The position numbers were made by a program, and so were the translations under genes. Of a stretch of 64,000 nt of DNA, positions 10,774 to 22,577 are shown piece by piece. Within the stretch, counting starts at the first letter, position 1. Each line of letters begins with the position of its first letter. Below the pieces are notes generated by a model. It ran no database searches and had not been told where the DNA came from. It saw nothing but the letters and a program-made list of their open reading frames with translations. Source of the stretch: Earliella scabrosa (Eukaryota; Basidiomycota; Agaricomycetes; Polyporales; Polyporaceae); the NCBI GenBank assembly GCA_022605405.1, contig JABYQQ010000008.1:372001-436000 (forward strand), given 5' to 3'.

Positions 10774-11606
10774 ATCTAATTGACATTGCTTTCAGCATTT
10801 TATTCCAACCACAAGTCAACAAATCACGTACGGTAGCTAGCAAGCTCACTCATTGTCGTCTGCGGTGAGCTAGCTAAATCGCATAGGGGGACAGGGACAG
10901 CGCTAGCAAAACCTGTAGAGGTATAGAGTAGTATCGAGTAGATGCAGATGCACCAAAGGGCAATTCCTGCCCCGTAAGAGCGTTCAGCCATGGGTGATTC
11001 TCAAAGCGGATAAACAAGCAACGTCGGAATATAGAGGAGATGACGAGCAAGTTCAAATTCATTGACGCCGAAAGTCGAACATGGCGCTAGGCGTCTCGGA
11101 GAAGTCCGGGCATTGGATTGATGCGCAATTCCCACGCCACAGATGTGCGCTTTTTCTGGGCCTTGGACAGGCAGAGGGCGAAGGAACCGAACGCCATTTT
11201 GCAACTACCTTCGGGCCTGCAAATAGAGAAAGCAGGCAAAATCAACTCTATTGGTTCCTACATCGTACCGGGTATGATCTCGCAGACAACAAATCGCCTG
11301 GCTAAGAAGTAAGGTAGATGCAGGAAGCGATTGCGAAGACATAAATAAAACTTTGGTCCAATGGGCAACAAAGTAGAGCCACACCAAGATGACGAAACGG
11401 GCACGATGAAGCCAGAAGCGAATAGTAAAAGGCAGTACAAACAGGAAGTTGTAACGGCAGGTACCATGAGGAGATAGCAAAGTATCCATGAATTGTAAGA
11501 GGCAGGGAAGAGATCGTCAGACGCAGGACGTCAAGGAATCAAAAGCAGATGGAAAAGGACGAGTTTCAGGGATGTGATGCGTATAGCGAGGAAAATGAGA
11601 AGCGTA
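10774..11606. other. Intergenic stretch between Rep start and fam1 end
   Basis: No supported gene. Near the Rep start there is an imperfect inverted repeat (TAGCTAGCAAGCTCAC at about 10833 and GTGAGCTAGCTA at about 10864), which could lie in the Rep promoter region. The rest holds only short overlapping frames on both strands. Confidence 0.5.
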
Positions 11607-14600
11607 TTAGTAGTCCGTGCTGGCTACCAGAACCGCACCGTAGAGGTTGAAGCTCAGGCCCGCCTTCGCGTTCGTGTATGCAACGGAGTTGGCAGAAGAC
11701 GAAGCCGATGAAGACGAAGAGGACCCGATGGGGTAAGTCGAGACGCTGTAGTAAACGATGGCCACGTCGCCAAACTGGAGATCGTGGTTGAGACGAGGGA
11801 GGTTAGTCACAAAGTCGTGACGGAACAGCTCGGCAGGCGATTTATTGGCCGCAAAGAACTTGCGACCGTCCCAAATGGCAACTGGGCCGAGGATCAATAC
11901 GAGGTCATTGACTGGAACAAAAGCAGCTCACTATCATCAGAGGTCGACCATACCGTCTTGTCGCGCATGTCGAGAAACGAGCGGCTAGGGCCCGCGCCTC
12001 CGCTTCGTCGGGATGGAGTCACGTTCATGCCAGGTAACTTGCGAACTGAAAGGAGATTAATCAGTCATCAGGAATACGAGCTGGACAGACCGCACCGTTG
12101 CTTGTTGCCGGCGCAATGGGGATGGGCATAGTTCTGAACGACAAGCCGTCCAAGCGGTCAGTCGACTGGCCAACCCCAAAGGTGCTCATGCCAAGGCAGC
12201 GATGGTTGAAAACATGGCCAAAAAACGCTAGGGCGCGTGCATTCTCTCCCAGCAAGGGCGCCAGAAGCAACTGCTTCACGAGCTTGTCGCGGGTGCCGCC
12301 AAACACGCCCGGGTTAACAATGTGGCAGTCAAGAACCTGTCCAACAGAAGAGCATATGGCGCGGGGGTAGCCGGTGGGAGTTCGGAAAGCGAGCACGGGA
12401 TTCTTAGCCCCCGGGAAGAGATGCGCAACAACTAAGTCGGGGCGCTCCCGAGCCGGGTTGATGATGAAAGGGCAGTCGCCACTAGGGTCGTGAGATTTCT
12501 GCGCAAGTCGAATGATGTCGCTACCATCCACAACGCCAAGGGGTGAGTTCAATACAAGAAGGGTGTTGGTGCAGGAGGACTTACGCGACTCGGATGTTGT
12601 ATTCCTTGCGGAGACAGATGGCTGGAGTCAGCTCAATTTGAGTGAAGTTCTCCACGTGCGCGCCGTAATCCGGGTTGTGAGGTCTAAGCGCATCAGCTTG
12701 GGGCCCAGCGCTATGATGGAGTAAGCAACTCACTTGAGCGGCGGGAGACCAAAGTAGTCCATCTGTAACGCAGTATCGAACTGGGAGTCGTCGTTGATGT
12801 CGACGATAAGGCTGAGGCCAGGGGGAATGTCGTTGCCATTGTTGACGACTGGGACATGGCGCAATGGCGAGCCCAGAGGCTGCGTGGGTTGCTCCTCCCC
12901 GTCAGAGGGATAGGCCAGATCGGCCTCCGAATCGACGTTCATATCTGACTCGTTGCCAACCCTACAGTGAAAGGTACATTGGCGTTAGATCGCACAATGA
13001 GCTCCTAGTAAGCATCAATTGATACTTACTCGATAACGTCCCACTCAGGCGACTCCCTCTTCGTCGCTCTGTAGCGTCCTCATGAGTCATTTGCATCGCG
13101 CGAACACTGCAAGATCACTTACACATTCTCGTGCTCAATCGCGTCCAGTCTGTTAGTTGCCAGGGTCAATGAATAGTTGTTAACCATCTATCAAAGAAAA
13201 AACATACACTTCATGCATATCATCGAAAACCTCAGTAGGCGACATGTTCTTACGGAACAACGCAGTCTGCTTACGGTAGCTGTATTGGGAATTAGGGAAA
13301 GAAGGAAAGGTATCTAATGAAATCATTTACGTGGCATGGTCCACATCCATCTCATCGGGATTGAAGAGACGATCAGCAGAACTAAGGATGTATTAGTATG
13401 CACATCATTGAAATAACGCAAGCATAGAAAAGCACACATACTCAGGAGCGCGACCCTTCTTCCTGGGAGTCGGAAGGACCCTCTTCGGCATAGCTGCCGT
13501 GGTCTCGGCCTTGGGTCCAGTACGGCGACCAAGCGGCAGAGATGGAGCCGTCTTCTTGACCGCCCGGCCCCTGCTCTGGGATGGTTCGCTGCTGCATTGC
13601 GTATTTGAGTTATAGTCTAACAGCACCAGACAAGTGATCTCACGTACCGCACAGCCTTGCGGCCACTGATAACCACGTTCTCCGAGTCTTCTTCTTCGAC
13701 AACAGGTTCCCTAGACGCGCTTTAGACCGAATGCGCCCTTTGACGAAGAATGAACTTACTTGTGGTTGACGCGGCTCTTCTTCATCGGCGACACCCTAGA
13801 TGGAGTCAGCAGGAGAACAAGGACCTGCAATAGGGATACGCTTACTCCTCAACATCGCTCTCTTCATCAGAGACTTCCCTATGGGCCAAAAGTGAGACGG
13901 ATAGAGACTGAGAGGATGTCAAACTTACTGTTTGACGCGTTTCCCAGGCGTCTTCCTAACCCGAGAAGCCGCACTGGTGGCCTTGGTGGTCGCTTTCTTG
14001 GGAGTCTTTTCAAACTTCACGACCGTATCCTTGCTGCGTCCAAGTGAGTAAGGACAGATGCAGGGGCGAATCTATCCACACTTACACGGGGGATGGCGAG
14101 CCCGGGCTCGGCTCGGTTATTATCTCAGGGTTATTGTTACGTCTGCATGGATGTAGGGTGAGCGTCGATGGGAGAAGGAAAGATGAGGTAACTCCGTACC
14201 TGTTAATTTTCGGAGTGGCAGGAACCCCGTGCACCTCCGTACCACCTTGCGCCGGATTGCTCGTAGCATCCGCCGTTTCTTCGTCCTCGCTGAGAGACGC
14301 GTGTGAAAGGTGTTCGAAGTCCAGGAATGAGAGAAACTCACCTCAGACTGATCCCCAGCCGTTCCTCTGTGTTCTCCTCGTCATCACTAGGGACGGGATC
14401 ATCCTCTTCCTCGCCATCGATGGCCTCATCCTCGATGAACTCAGGACTATGGACAGGCACGTAGGTTAAGTAACGTCCGATTCGCAAGAGACGCAAAGCA
14501 CGTACGATTTGATTTTGGAGGCGCGAGTGCGACGTGTGGAAGGAGTAGGCCTTAGGAAGTTCGAATCATCCACTGCTTGAGACGGTGCACGAGTTAGAAG

Positions 14601-14852
14601 GACGTACCCTTTGGAAGAGGAACCTTTGGCCGCCGTTGCCTTGACCGTAGCATTGGCCGCCTTGGCTGCTGCCGCACGGCTGCCTGCGACTTTGCCCGTT
14701 GGACCAGGCTTGGCGGGAGACTTGGAGGTACGCGTCTTGCCGCTTCCAGCAGCCTTGGCGGCAGCGGCTTGACGACTAGTACAGAAGATGTTAGATGGAG
14801 CCGAAAAAATAGACAAGTGCGAGGACGTACGCAGCAGCACGAGGAGAGGCAT
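11607..14852 (-). CDS. fam1: basic/acidic nuclear-type protein of unknown function, multi-exon (copy A)
   Basis: Many small exons joined by introns of about 50-60 bases read as one protein. The N-terminal part is Ala/Lys/Ser-Pro rich (SRQAAAAKAAGSGKTRTSKS), then an acidic stretch (EEEDDPVPSDDEENTEER), then KRVLPTPRKKGRAPE and an acidic linker. The C-terminal half is a folded-looking domain: DYFGLPPLK, VENFTQIELTPAICLRKEYN, AHLFPGAKNPVLAFRTPTG, and at the end GDVAIVYYSVSTYP and GLSFNLYGAVLVA before the stop at 11607. The paralogue at 51031-58503 has the same order and ending (LSLNLYGAMLVARKSR). The tail domain matches nothing I can name. Composition suggests a nuclear, chromatin-associated protein (inference). 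The first exon (MPLLVLLR) is the least certain part; copy B starts MAPRKKTP instead. Confidence 0.65.
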
Positions 14853-15408
14853 GACGATCAGTGAACAGAGTGCGAAGACAAACGACGAGGTTAAGACGAA
14901 GAGAGAGAGAGAGCAAGAATGGTGACGGGAGGCAAGGGATAAGGATGGACTGAGGGTGACGACGCAGAGGACACGCGAAGGCGGAAGAGAACGTCAGACG
15001 GACTCTGGAGAATGCAGGTGAACTAGGGGGTTTATATACGCGCTGAAGGCCCCATGCGGCCCGGGAATTTGCAAAACTTGGTCAGGGTGGTTTATTGCTG
15101 CGGTATCGCAACATACCTGATGCGGTCGTAAGGAACGCCGGATCTATAAGCGATATCTCCGCGCCTGCAACCAATATGGTAAGCGAGCCACTCGTGCTCT
15201 CATGGAACTACCATACCTCGTCTCTTGTCGGTGACCCGTCAGCGTCCTACATGCTGAACCACTCCCCGATTTCAAGGATCTAACGGTAAGCAGAGTGAAA
15301 GTGGTCAATGACGTTGAAGGCGAACGCAACTTCGAGTGCTCACCACACGCTGATTTGCCGAAGTTAATTCCAAGCGAGTCGCTTAGCACTTACTAGTCTC
15401 AAACATAG

Positions 15409-17690
15409 GCCTCTTGGGGCGCGCCCAGGTCCGGAAAATATCATCATCCAACCTGCAAGGCCTCAGGGCTGAGAGGACTAGACCTGCCAACTGCCCCACG
15501 AGGCTGTCGTTGATCGCGAGGTGCGCATCCCAACCGCTCCGACGCGTCACATATACCAAGCAGAACAGTCTGAGCGGAACCTCAAATCCCCCGCTTTCGT
15601 CAAAGTTCTGCACACATCGCGTTCCAAGCGTCGAGCAGCCAATGTCATACCTTAGCCAGCTTCGCTCTGACCCTATGAAGTATCGTGAGTAGCCCGTTGT
15701 CGATAGAGAAGCTGTGCCTCAGCATCAGCAGGTCGCGTTCTGGAGAAATATATGGAAGTCCATGCCGATAGAGAGCCGCCATATCTGCAACTTAGTACGG
15801 TGGACGATGTGAGTAATCTGCAAGTTGTTAAGACGCAGTTGCTCACCCGCTACAGACAATTACGATTGATGAGGAACGAAGAGATCGTCCTTTAAGTACG
15901 ACGTTCTCTGCCATTCCGCGTCACGCAAACCTGAGCCCGTGAGAACATTATTCATACTCCGCTTATCTTAAGTAAGTAACGGTACTTACAGTAGCAGACG
16001 CCCAGTAAGAAACTGTTTACTAGCTCTAGCCCTAGTCTAGGGTTGGCCTGCCCCCCAGGCGCCCATGGCACCGCCACCTTGGCGCGCAAATAAGCGCCCA
16101 AACGCCGACAAATCCGATGATTTGTGCGACATGCTGGAGACATGTCGCACTCGTTTTTGTTGCTTCGGCCGATGGGCGCTTAATTGAATGACCACCTCGG
16201 ATTGTAGCCATATGTCGTGGGAACATATTGATTACATTATCATATGTTTCTGATCAAAACTGAGTGAGTTAGAACAGAAATAAACTTGCCCATATCGGGA
16301 AGAATGGGCTGTTTTGCGCATTGTGAATGGGCGCTTGAGCACAGCATTGGGCGTCTAATGTACCGGATTTGTAACATCTCAATGTAGGCAAGTTTGTTTC
16401 AATTCTAGCACACTCAGTTTTCATCTGAAATATATAGTGTTATATACCATTAGAATCGTATGACCTGTGGCTACACACTGAGCTAGTAACTGAAGTGGTT
16501 TGTGAATGATTTCAATCAACCATAAGCAGTTCTGTGTAATAGAAACTCTAGCACAAACAGTGTTGATCATTATAAATTCATATATCATTTCTATATAAAT
16601 TATCCCCTTCCTCATCAATCGTACACTGCCAGACAATGGCCCACTTCACAACAAGTTGATCCCACGTCATTCGCGGAGATAGCAGAGATGAACAACGGTC
16701 GTGTCCTATTTTTGGCGTATCCCCGAGGCCAGGCTGGCGGAGAGGTGGAAGAGGTTATTCTTCGCGTGCAGGGCTTCCTTCTCGAAGCCGTTCTCCCGCC
16801 TGTTAGACCGCATCAGTGAGTTATGCTTTTAATCTGTACGCATTTTGGCCAACAAAGCGCCAGTATCCCCCGCACCCGAGCACGAATCATGGATCTGAAG
16901 CAGATGGTCACGTTGACTGGATTAGGGGCGGAGAGATTTGATTGTGCAGTACGAGGCGCGCAGAGCATCTTTCAGACGTTCAAAGCGACCCTGGAGCGTC
17001 GGGGATGTCAGCTGCGAGACTGGAGTCCAGGCCGGGATGGGTATCATCTCACGCTAGGTGCTAGTAATCGATACCTCACCTCGATGCGAGATGCCGGCGG
17101 CGAAGCTGGACTTGATCTCGCCGAGGTCGTCGATCCCTTTAACGTTCTGCGTCCGCTGGTACAAACCGAAGTCCATATTCAGGAGAATGTCGTCCAATAC
17201 TGGCAGCGACAGGGAGATTCGGAGACGCAAGGGTGAGTTGGCTTGATCAGAGCGATGGAGAGGACGGCCAGACTCACGGATGAGCAGACCAACTTTCATC
17301 CGCATCAAACCCGACCTCCTGTCACTCTCGAACATGGTGGAGATCCAAGTGGCCTTCATTGCTGCGCGTACAGGACGGACTGAATACGTCTTCCTTCCCA
17401 AGCTTCGCTCAGTCTGTCTGTTGGATCGCTGCGTTGAACGAGTGAGTCCCACTCTACATCACCTGGCATAATGCTTACTGGACTTTGCCATATAGGACTA
17501 CAACGCCGCTGCGATACGTATGCTGAGTAGCAAGCCTGCGTCGCCATTGAAGAAGGTCAAACGCAAGGTGGGATACGACCATTCGTCCAACGAGGAAGCC
17601 GATGCTGGAGGAAGCGCCCCTCAGGCTCAGCTCAAACGTCTGTGCCTGGAGGACCGAGAGAACTTGGACAGAGACGTACGGATGAAGTAG
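15409..17690 (+). pseudogene. fam2 (copy A), interrupted by a Helitron2-type insertion
   Basis: Exons recovered by comparison with copy B: one ending at 15684 (MSYLSQLRSDPMKYR before a GTGAGT donor, like MSLLRQLRNEREKYR in copy B), one ending at 15808 (LEKYMEVHADREPPYLQL), then 15856-15860 plus 16657-16815, then 16864-17232, 17288-17441 and 17496-17690. The element at 15861-16656 sits five bases inside an exon. Removing it gives T-I-D-P-T-S-F in frame. The conserved core includes DLKQMVTLTGLG, DPFNVLRPLVQTEVHIQENV, VEIQVAFIAARTGRTEYVFLPKLR, and a basic tail SPLKKVKRKVGYD. The function is unknown; the tail looks like a nuclear signal. The 5' end is uncertain. A shorter product starting at ATG 16688 is possible. 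Confidence 0.6.
15861..16656 (+). mobile_element. Non-autonomous Helitron2-type element in fam2 (796 bp)
   Basis: It begins TACGATTGATGAGGAACG and ends ACAACAAGT, with the inverse motif TTCCTCATCAATCGTA at 16608-16623, about 33 bp inside the 3' end. The flanks are ACAAT and TGATCCC, so the target is T|T without duplication. The interior resembles the truncated element at 29551-29873 over its first 320 bp, including the segment near GCCCAGTAAGAAACTGTTTAC and the inverted AAGCGCCCA / TGGGCGCTT motifs. No coding capacity is seen. Orientation is opposite to the host giant element. Confidence 0.85.
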
Positions 17691-17789
17691 AGTACCGCTT
17701 CAAACCTTCCCTGGTCTGTACCCGCCCTTCATGGGGGCGGGAGGCATAGATGCGCATGTATTGGCCAAAGCATAGCAAAACTATCTAAT

Positions 17790-20700
17790 TTACATTGGAA
17801 CGCTGCTGCGTTTGTTCTTACTTCGACGACCCAACGCCCGCTGAAACTTGCACAGTAGATGCTCCACCATGATGGGATTGAAACACAGGCGCGCATGATG
17901 CTCTGCAGGAATAGCGCTTCGGAGGTGACTGTATACGCGGTCAAAAGCTATGACTACCTCGCTTTCGGTAGCCTTGGCGGTTGAGAGCTGATTGGTGGTG
18001 AGGAGGGCAGAGAACGATCCTAGACGGTTGTGATGGATGAGCTCCCCAATCTCCTGCACAGACGGCCGCGCAACTTTGCCGGCATAGACCAGATCGGCAC
18101 TGAGGAGGTAGCCAGTGAGCTTCCCTACGAGCAGAAGCTTGGGGACGGCCTGCAAGCGACGAGGCTGAACTTCTCCACGCTCACCCAGATCGAGCCTCCC
18201 TTGGGTCCAGCGGAAGAAGCGCGTGAAGGGAATGGGATGGCCGGCGTGAGCTGCAACGAGTTGGTGCCAGCGAGGCTCGGCGTTGAAGTACTCCTCCGCC
18301 AATGCCTTTCCGTCCCGTCGCTGATTTTGGGCGCTGCCGTAGCACCGGATATTGAAGATACGGTCAACGGTGGTGACGTCATCAGTATCGTAACCCTCCG
18401 ATGCGAGAAAGTGCAGCCAGGCATCGTAGTTGGCAAAATAGCAGGGCATCGAGGATTGCTGGACCGCGGCAGAATCAAAGAGTAGTGCTCGGAATATGAC
18501 CCAGCTGGCGAATGCGCCAGGTGCATCTATGTGGCTCGGGTGAAAGGGTCCACCGGAGCCGGTGACGCGCCGCCGGCTAGGAGCGCACTCGCGGAAGGGA
18601 AGATAATGGTCAGGTCGTTCAAGGGCGCGACGTTGACATTTGTTAGGGCGCGATATGGATTGCCCTAGAGCAATTGGCAGAAGCTCAAGAGCAAACTTTG
18701 TGAGGGCTTGAAGCCCCAACTCGACCGGGTTGGAGGAGGATGCGGCGGAGCGTAGAGCGAGCGCAGGTGGAATGTCTGATTGGAGACGGTGGTGACATAC
18801 CGGAGATGTGGGAGTGGGGGATGCGGGAGGATGCGTAGCAAACATGGCGGATTCAACAAATGCATCCATCGCTCTGCGGAGGCCTGGAACGCAAGCCTCG
18901 ATGGCGGCTGAAATTTGCTGCATCGTAGAAGCTTCCTCGGAGCGAGGGTCGCAGATAGGGAGACTTTGGAAGGCAGCGCCGAAGGCCTGGAGATCAGTCA
19001 CGCGAAGGCATTTAGCCTTCTTGCGAGGACCAATCAACGAAGCTGCAACGGTGGTGTACATCCTCCATACGCCATCCAGGAGGAGGACATCGGTATTCTG
19101 AGCAGACCCCACAACGTACATGACAAAGTACGCTGCGACCTTCTCCTTGTTGTTCGGGAAACGCAACCATGAACGAAGGAGCGATACGACATTATCGCAC
19201 ACTCGGTGGGAGAAGTCGTCTTCCAGGACGCGAGGTTGCGCAACGTGCCCAACAACGGAGGTGCCAATGAGGTGGGGGAGGAAGTCGCCGGCCACGTAGT
19301 CGCCTTGTTTATGCTGACTGACGTCCGCGTAAACTCGTGAACAGAGTTTCATGATACAGTCGGAGCCGTGGTCGAAGTCGGATAGAAGATGTGGCGCTCC
19401 AGAGTCAGACCTGCGCGAGCGATGAATGAAGTCGTAGCATGAGGAGCGCACGTACTCCTCAAGCCAGTACCAACCAGCAGCACTAGCCATCATCAGCTGA
19501 CGACGATGTATTGCTAGTTGTAGACCAAAGAGCCCGTCCAGCTGTACGAGGGAAGAATGGGTGGGCCACATCTCGGCTATGGCTCGTAGCGTGCTCGCGG
19601 AAGTCTTGTCGGATGGAAGGGTTTGCAGCAACGTATCAATGCCCTGTCGACGAGGGATCGACGGCGAAGGAATTGATTGTGAATTCGATGCCAGACTTTT
19701 GAAATCGTCCAGTTGTTTGAGAAGAGAAGCTCGGGAAAACATCGCGAGCACTCTATCTTTGTAGTCATCAATTTAGTCATCAAAGCACCTGCATGAAATG
19801 CGGTAGGCTCACCTTGACGAGTAATGGGATCTGGGGTAGGATCCTGATCTGAATCCTCGTCCTCGGTGCTGGCCGTCGAGGCATTATCGATGGCAATCAT
19901 GTCGACATCGGACGCGTCTGGATAGGGAATTGACCGTGCAGGAGTCCCACTGATGCGTAGCGTAGCAGCATTTTGGAAGGATACGAGAAGATCATCATCG
20001 GATTGGCCGCGCTCGCCCGAGCCTAGTAACAGTCACACGGCGGCGGTCAAGACTCTTCTACACTGTGCGCAATGAGGGAATACTAACGGGTCCGGCTGCG
20101 TAGTCTATACCGAGTCGCAGAAGCTTGCGGCGACAGACCAGGCAAGCCTTGCAAACGGGCGCTTCGTCGCTGCTCTGGCCTCGCTCGAGAACCTTTGTTG
20201 CAAGGTACACCCCCTCTCCCCTTCAATCGGTTGCTGTGTTCTGAAAACACGATGTCAGAAAGGAGAGTGTGTCAAGATATCGGCTGCTTGCACCTGCGAT
20301 ACTCTGATCATGCTGAGCATGCGTGATCGGAAGAGATTCTGGAGAGGTGGAGGCTGGATATAGAGTCGAAGGACCAGGTTGTTGTTGATCTATAGACACC
20401 CGCATGCGTTTCGAAGGACCTGCTTCAAATGAGAACGGAGAAGGACGGTGAACGTGCGGACATATCTACGTACCTTGGGTATTATCATCTTGATGCAGTC
20501 CCGCGTTCATCTCTCCCTGCGTGCGTTTGACCTGTGACTCGTTCTTCTTGCGTGCTTTCCCCTTCGCCTTAGACCTCTTCTCCTTGTGTTTCTCCTCCTC
20601 GGCTGCAATCGAGTCAGAATATATGAGAAACCGCGATGCATGGACCGCGCACCTTGCTTCTGAAGCTGAGTGTGAACGTATTGCGGGACGAACTTGCCAG

Positions 20701-22577
20701 TCCGCACGTAATGATCGTCCCAGCGAACGATCGATTGCTTGCGCGTGCATCCAAACTTCGTTGAAGTTGCAGTTGAGCCGGGATGAAGGTCCCAAGGTTC
20801 AGTATGATGGTGTTCGCCATGCTTGTCTACCAGCGTGAAGCAGTCCGCCAACTTGGCGAAGTCAATCTGAATCTCAGCTGGCTCGGGAATTTGCCGAGCG
20901 AAATGATACGCGAGCTGGCAGATGCCCCGATAGTAGAATCGCAAGAACGAGGATGGCGACGTGAGGTACATCCCAGAGTTCACCCAGTTCGCGACATTTG
21001 TGACAATACGATCGTGATCGTGGCTAGAACAAGATGAATTGCTTGCCTACATAGTACAGATGAAAATGCGCACGAACCGGGGATCTATGAACTCCGGAGG
21101 CATAGGAAAGAAACGGTTCCCCGGGAGCGCCGCCATGCTCAAAATTGCCCGCCCATCAAGCATCGCACGAGGGGGGTAACACACCACGGTGAACCGGTAA
21201 GACCACGGTCGGGGTGCTCGGCCAGGCGCAGCTGTCGGCGGGTATCCTCCATGGAATCGTAAGCCGCAAAAGTTAATGACGATTAGGCCTTGTAGAACTA
21301 GGTGGGCATTAGACGGGTCGTGGTAATAAGCCAGATGTACTTACCCACCGCAACTCCAAGATCGCCTACAACGAACCAGCCGGGGTGGTCGTCGACTTCT
21401 AGGTCACTGTACGTGATCATAGACGTGACGCCTGCGACTGAGTCGTGTTCGTCGACGTGCTTTCCGCCGAACGAGCCAAAATCAGCTTGCATACGAGCCA
21501 CTGTTGGCCAGGTTCTATTATACTGCAGATGGGACGCTAAATGAAGATAACTCACAAGCAGATTCATTAGCGGGTTGCGTTGCGGCGAAGTTAGCTTGCA
21601 TGGTAGGGAAGGCGTAATTGCCTTCGTATCCAAGACGCGGTAGATTGGTGACCTCCGCCTGAAGTTCGAGGGCCTGACCGAGCGCTGACGGAGCGGCCTC
21701 CAAAGAAGCCATAGCCAAGGGTGCAGCTCCCTAATCCAAGCTCAGCGCAAGTATCACCTATTGACATGTGCGCAACATACCGTGAGCATCCTCTGCCGCA
21801 AATCCATATGCGGAGTGGGACGATCTCCCATCTGGACTTTCGCAGAGGCGGTCGGTCCAACGACGTTACGCTGGATCTGATACGACTGTCCGAGGGTGTA
21901 ACAGCGCGGCACATTGCCCACATGTACCGCCTGATCGCTTCGCTCGTACTGAGCTCCGCCTTCATACCGACCGCAAGCATTGAACGGCTTGGAAGCGCTG
22001 CGATCGGAACGGGCACCGAGGCCGGCCGCTTGGGCGTCATCCATACCCGCGCGCAAAGAAGGCGTTATGACGCCGCTAGTTAACAGGGCACGTTGGATAT
22101 GCATCATTGTATATACATCCGGAACTTACTCAGGGGTCACCCAAAGTTGCAGCACGTCGCTCCCATCCTGCAGGTCCCCATGGGCGTCGCGCGCAAAAAT
22201 GTAATCTCCCGGCTTGAGAACGAAGAAGCCTACATGCGCACCTATTAACCGACGTGCTCATGTCAACGAGAGCTGAACTCACCAGCGGCCTGAATCCCCT
22301 CAGCAGTACCTGCCGGGAATTGCATGCGCGCGAGGAATTGATACTGCGCTTCCATGGTCGCCGGTGCGGTGTCTTGAAGATAGACGAAAATACGCCCAAC
22401 GTGGCTGTTGTCGGACAGTTGGGAGTGTGAAGGAAGCTCGTACAGAGTCGGCAGACGGGGATCACGATGGGGGATATCAACGCGACGACCATTGATAGGT
22501 GCGCGCGTTTCTGTGAGGAGGTTCAGAGAGAACAAAGCAGCGCAGATGCGAAACTTACCAGACGGGTTGCCGGACAT
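17790..22577 (-). CDS. fam3: putative TET/JBP-like 2OG-Fe(II) dioxygenase with long C-terminal domain (copy A)
   Basis: Exons chain from ATG 22577 (MSGNPS, donor after 22559) to the stop at 17790. The N-terminal part (PINGRRVDIPHRDPRLP... then FFVLKPGDYIFARDAHG) precedes a double-stranded-beta-helix-like region: GYEGNYAFPTMQANF, FGSFGGKHVDEHDS with an HxD at 21451-21459, GWFVVGDLGVAV, NFCGLRFHGGYPP with the distal His at 21251-21253, and YRFTVVCYPP with an Arg at 21191-21199. HxD, a distal His and a following Arg are the iron and 2-oxoglutarate ligands of this superfamily. TET/JBP members are known to be expanded in basidiomycetes and linked to transposons. A Lys/Arg-rich linker (KRSKAKGKARKKNES) follows, then an acidic linker and a domain of about 650 residues containing YLPFRECAPSRRR, GPFHPSHIDAPGAFASW and IMVEHLLCKFQRALGR. 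Frame choice in the linker exon near 20095-20225 is uncertain. The enzyme class is inferred from motifs only. Confidence 0.6.

Noticed and set aside
15383..15613. Minus-strand frame (VYVTRRSGWDAHLAIND...) as a separate gene
   Set aside because: The plus strand here aligns with fam2 copy B, including exon ends and donors (YLSQLRSDPMKYR, LEKYMEVHADREPP), so the minus frame is most likely a shadow, although it looks protein-like.
20095..20225. Zn2Cys6-type cluster (CKACLVCRRKL) in fam3
   Set aside because: It occurs in only one of two possible frames of this exon, lacks the second half of a Zn2Cys6 motif, and copy B shows a basic linker without Cys at that place.
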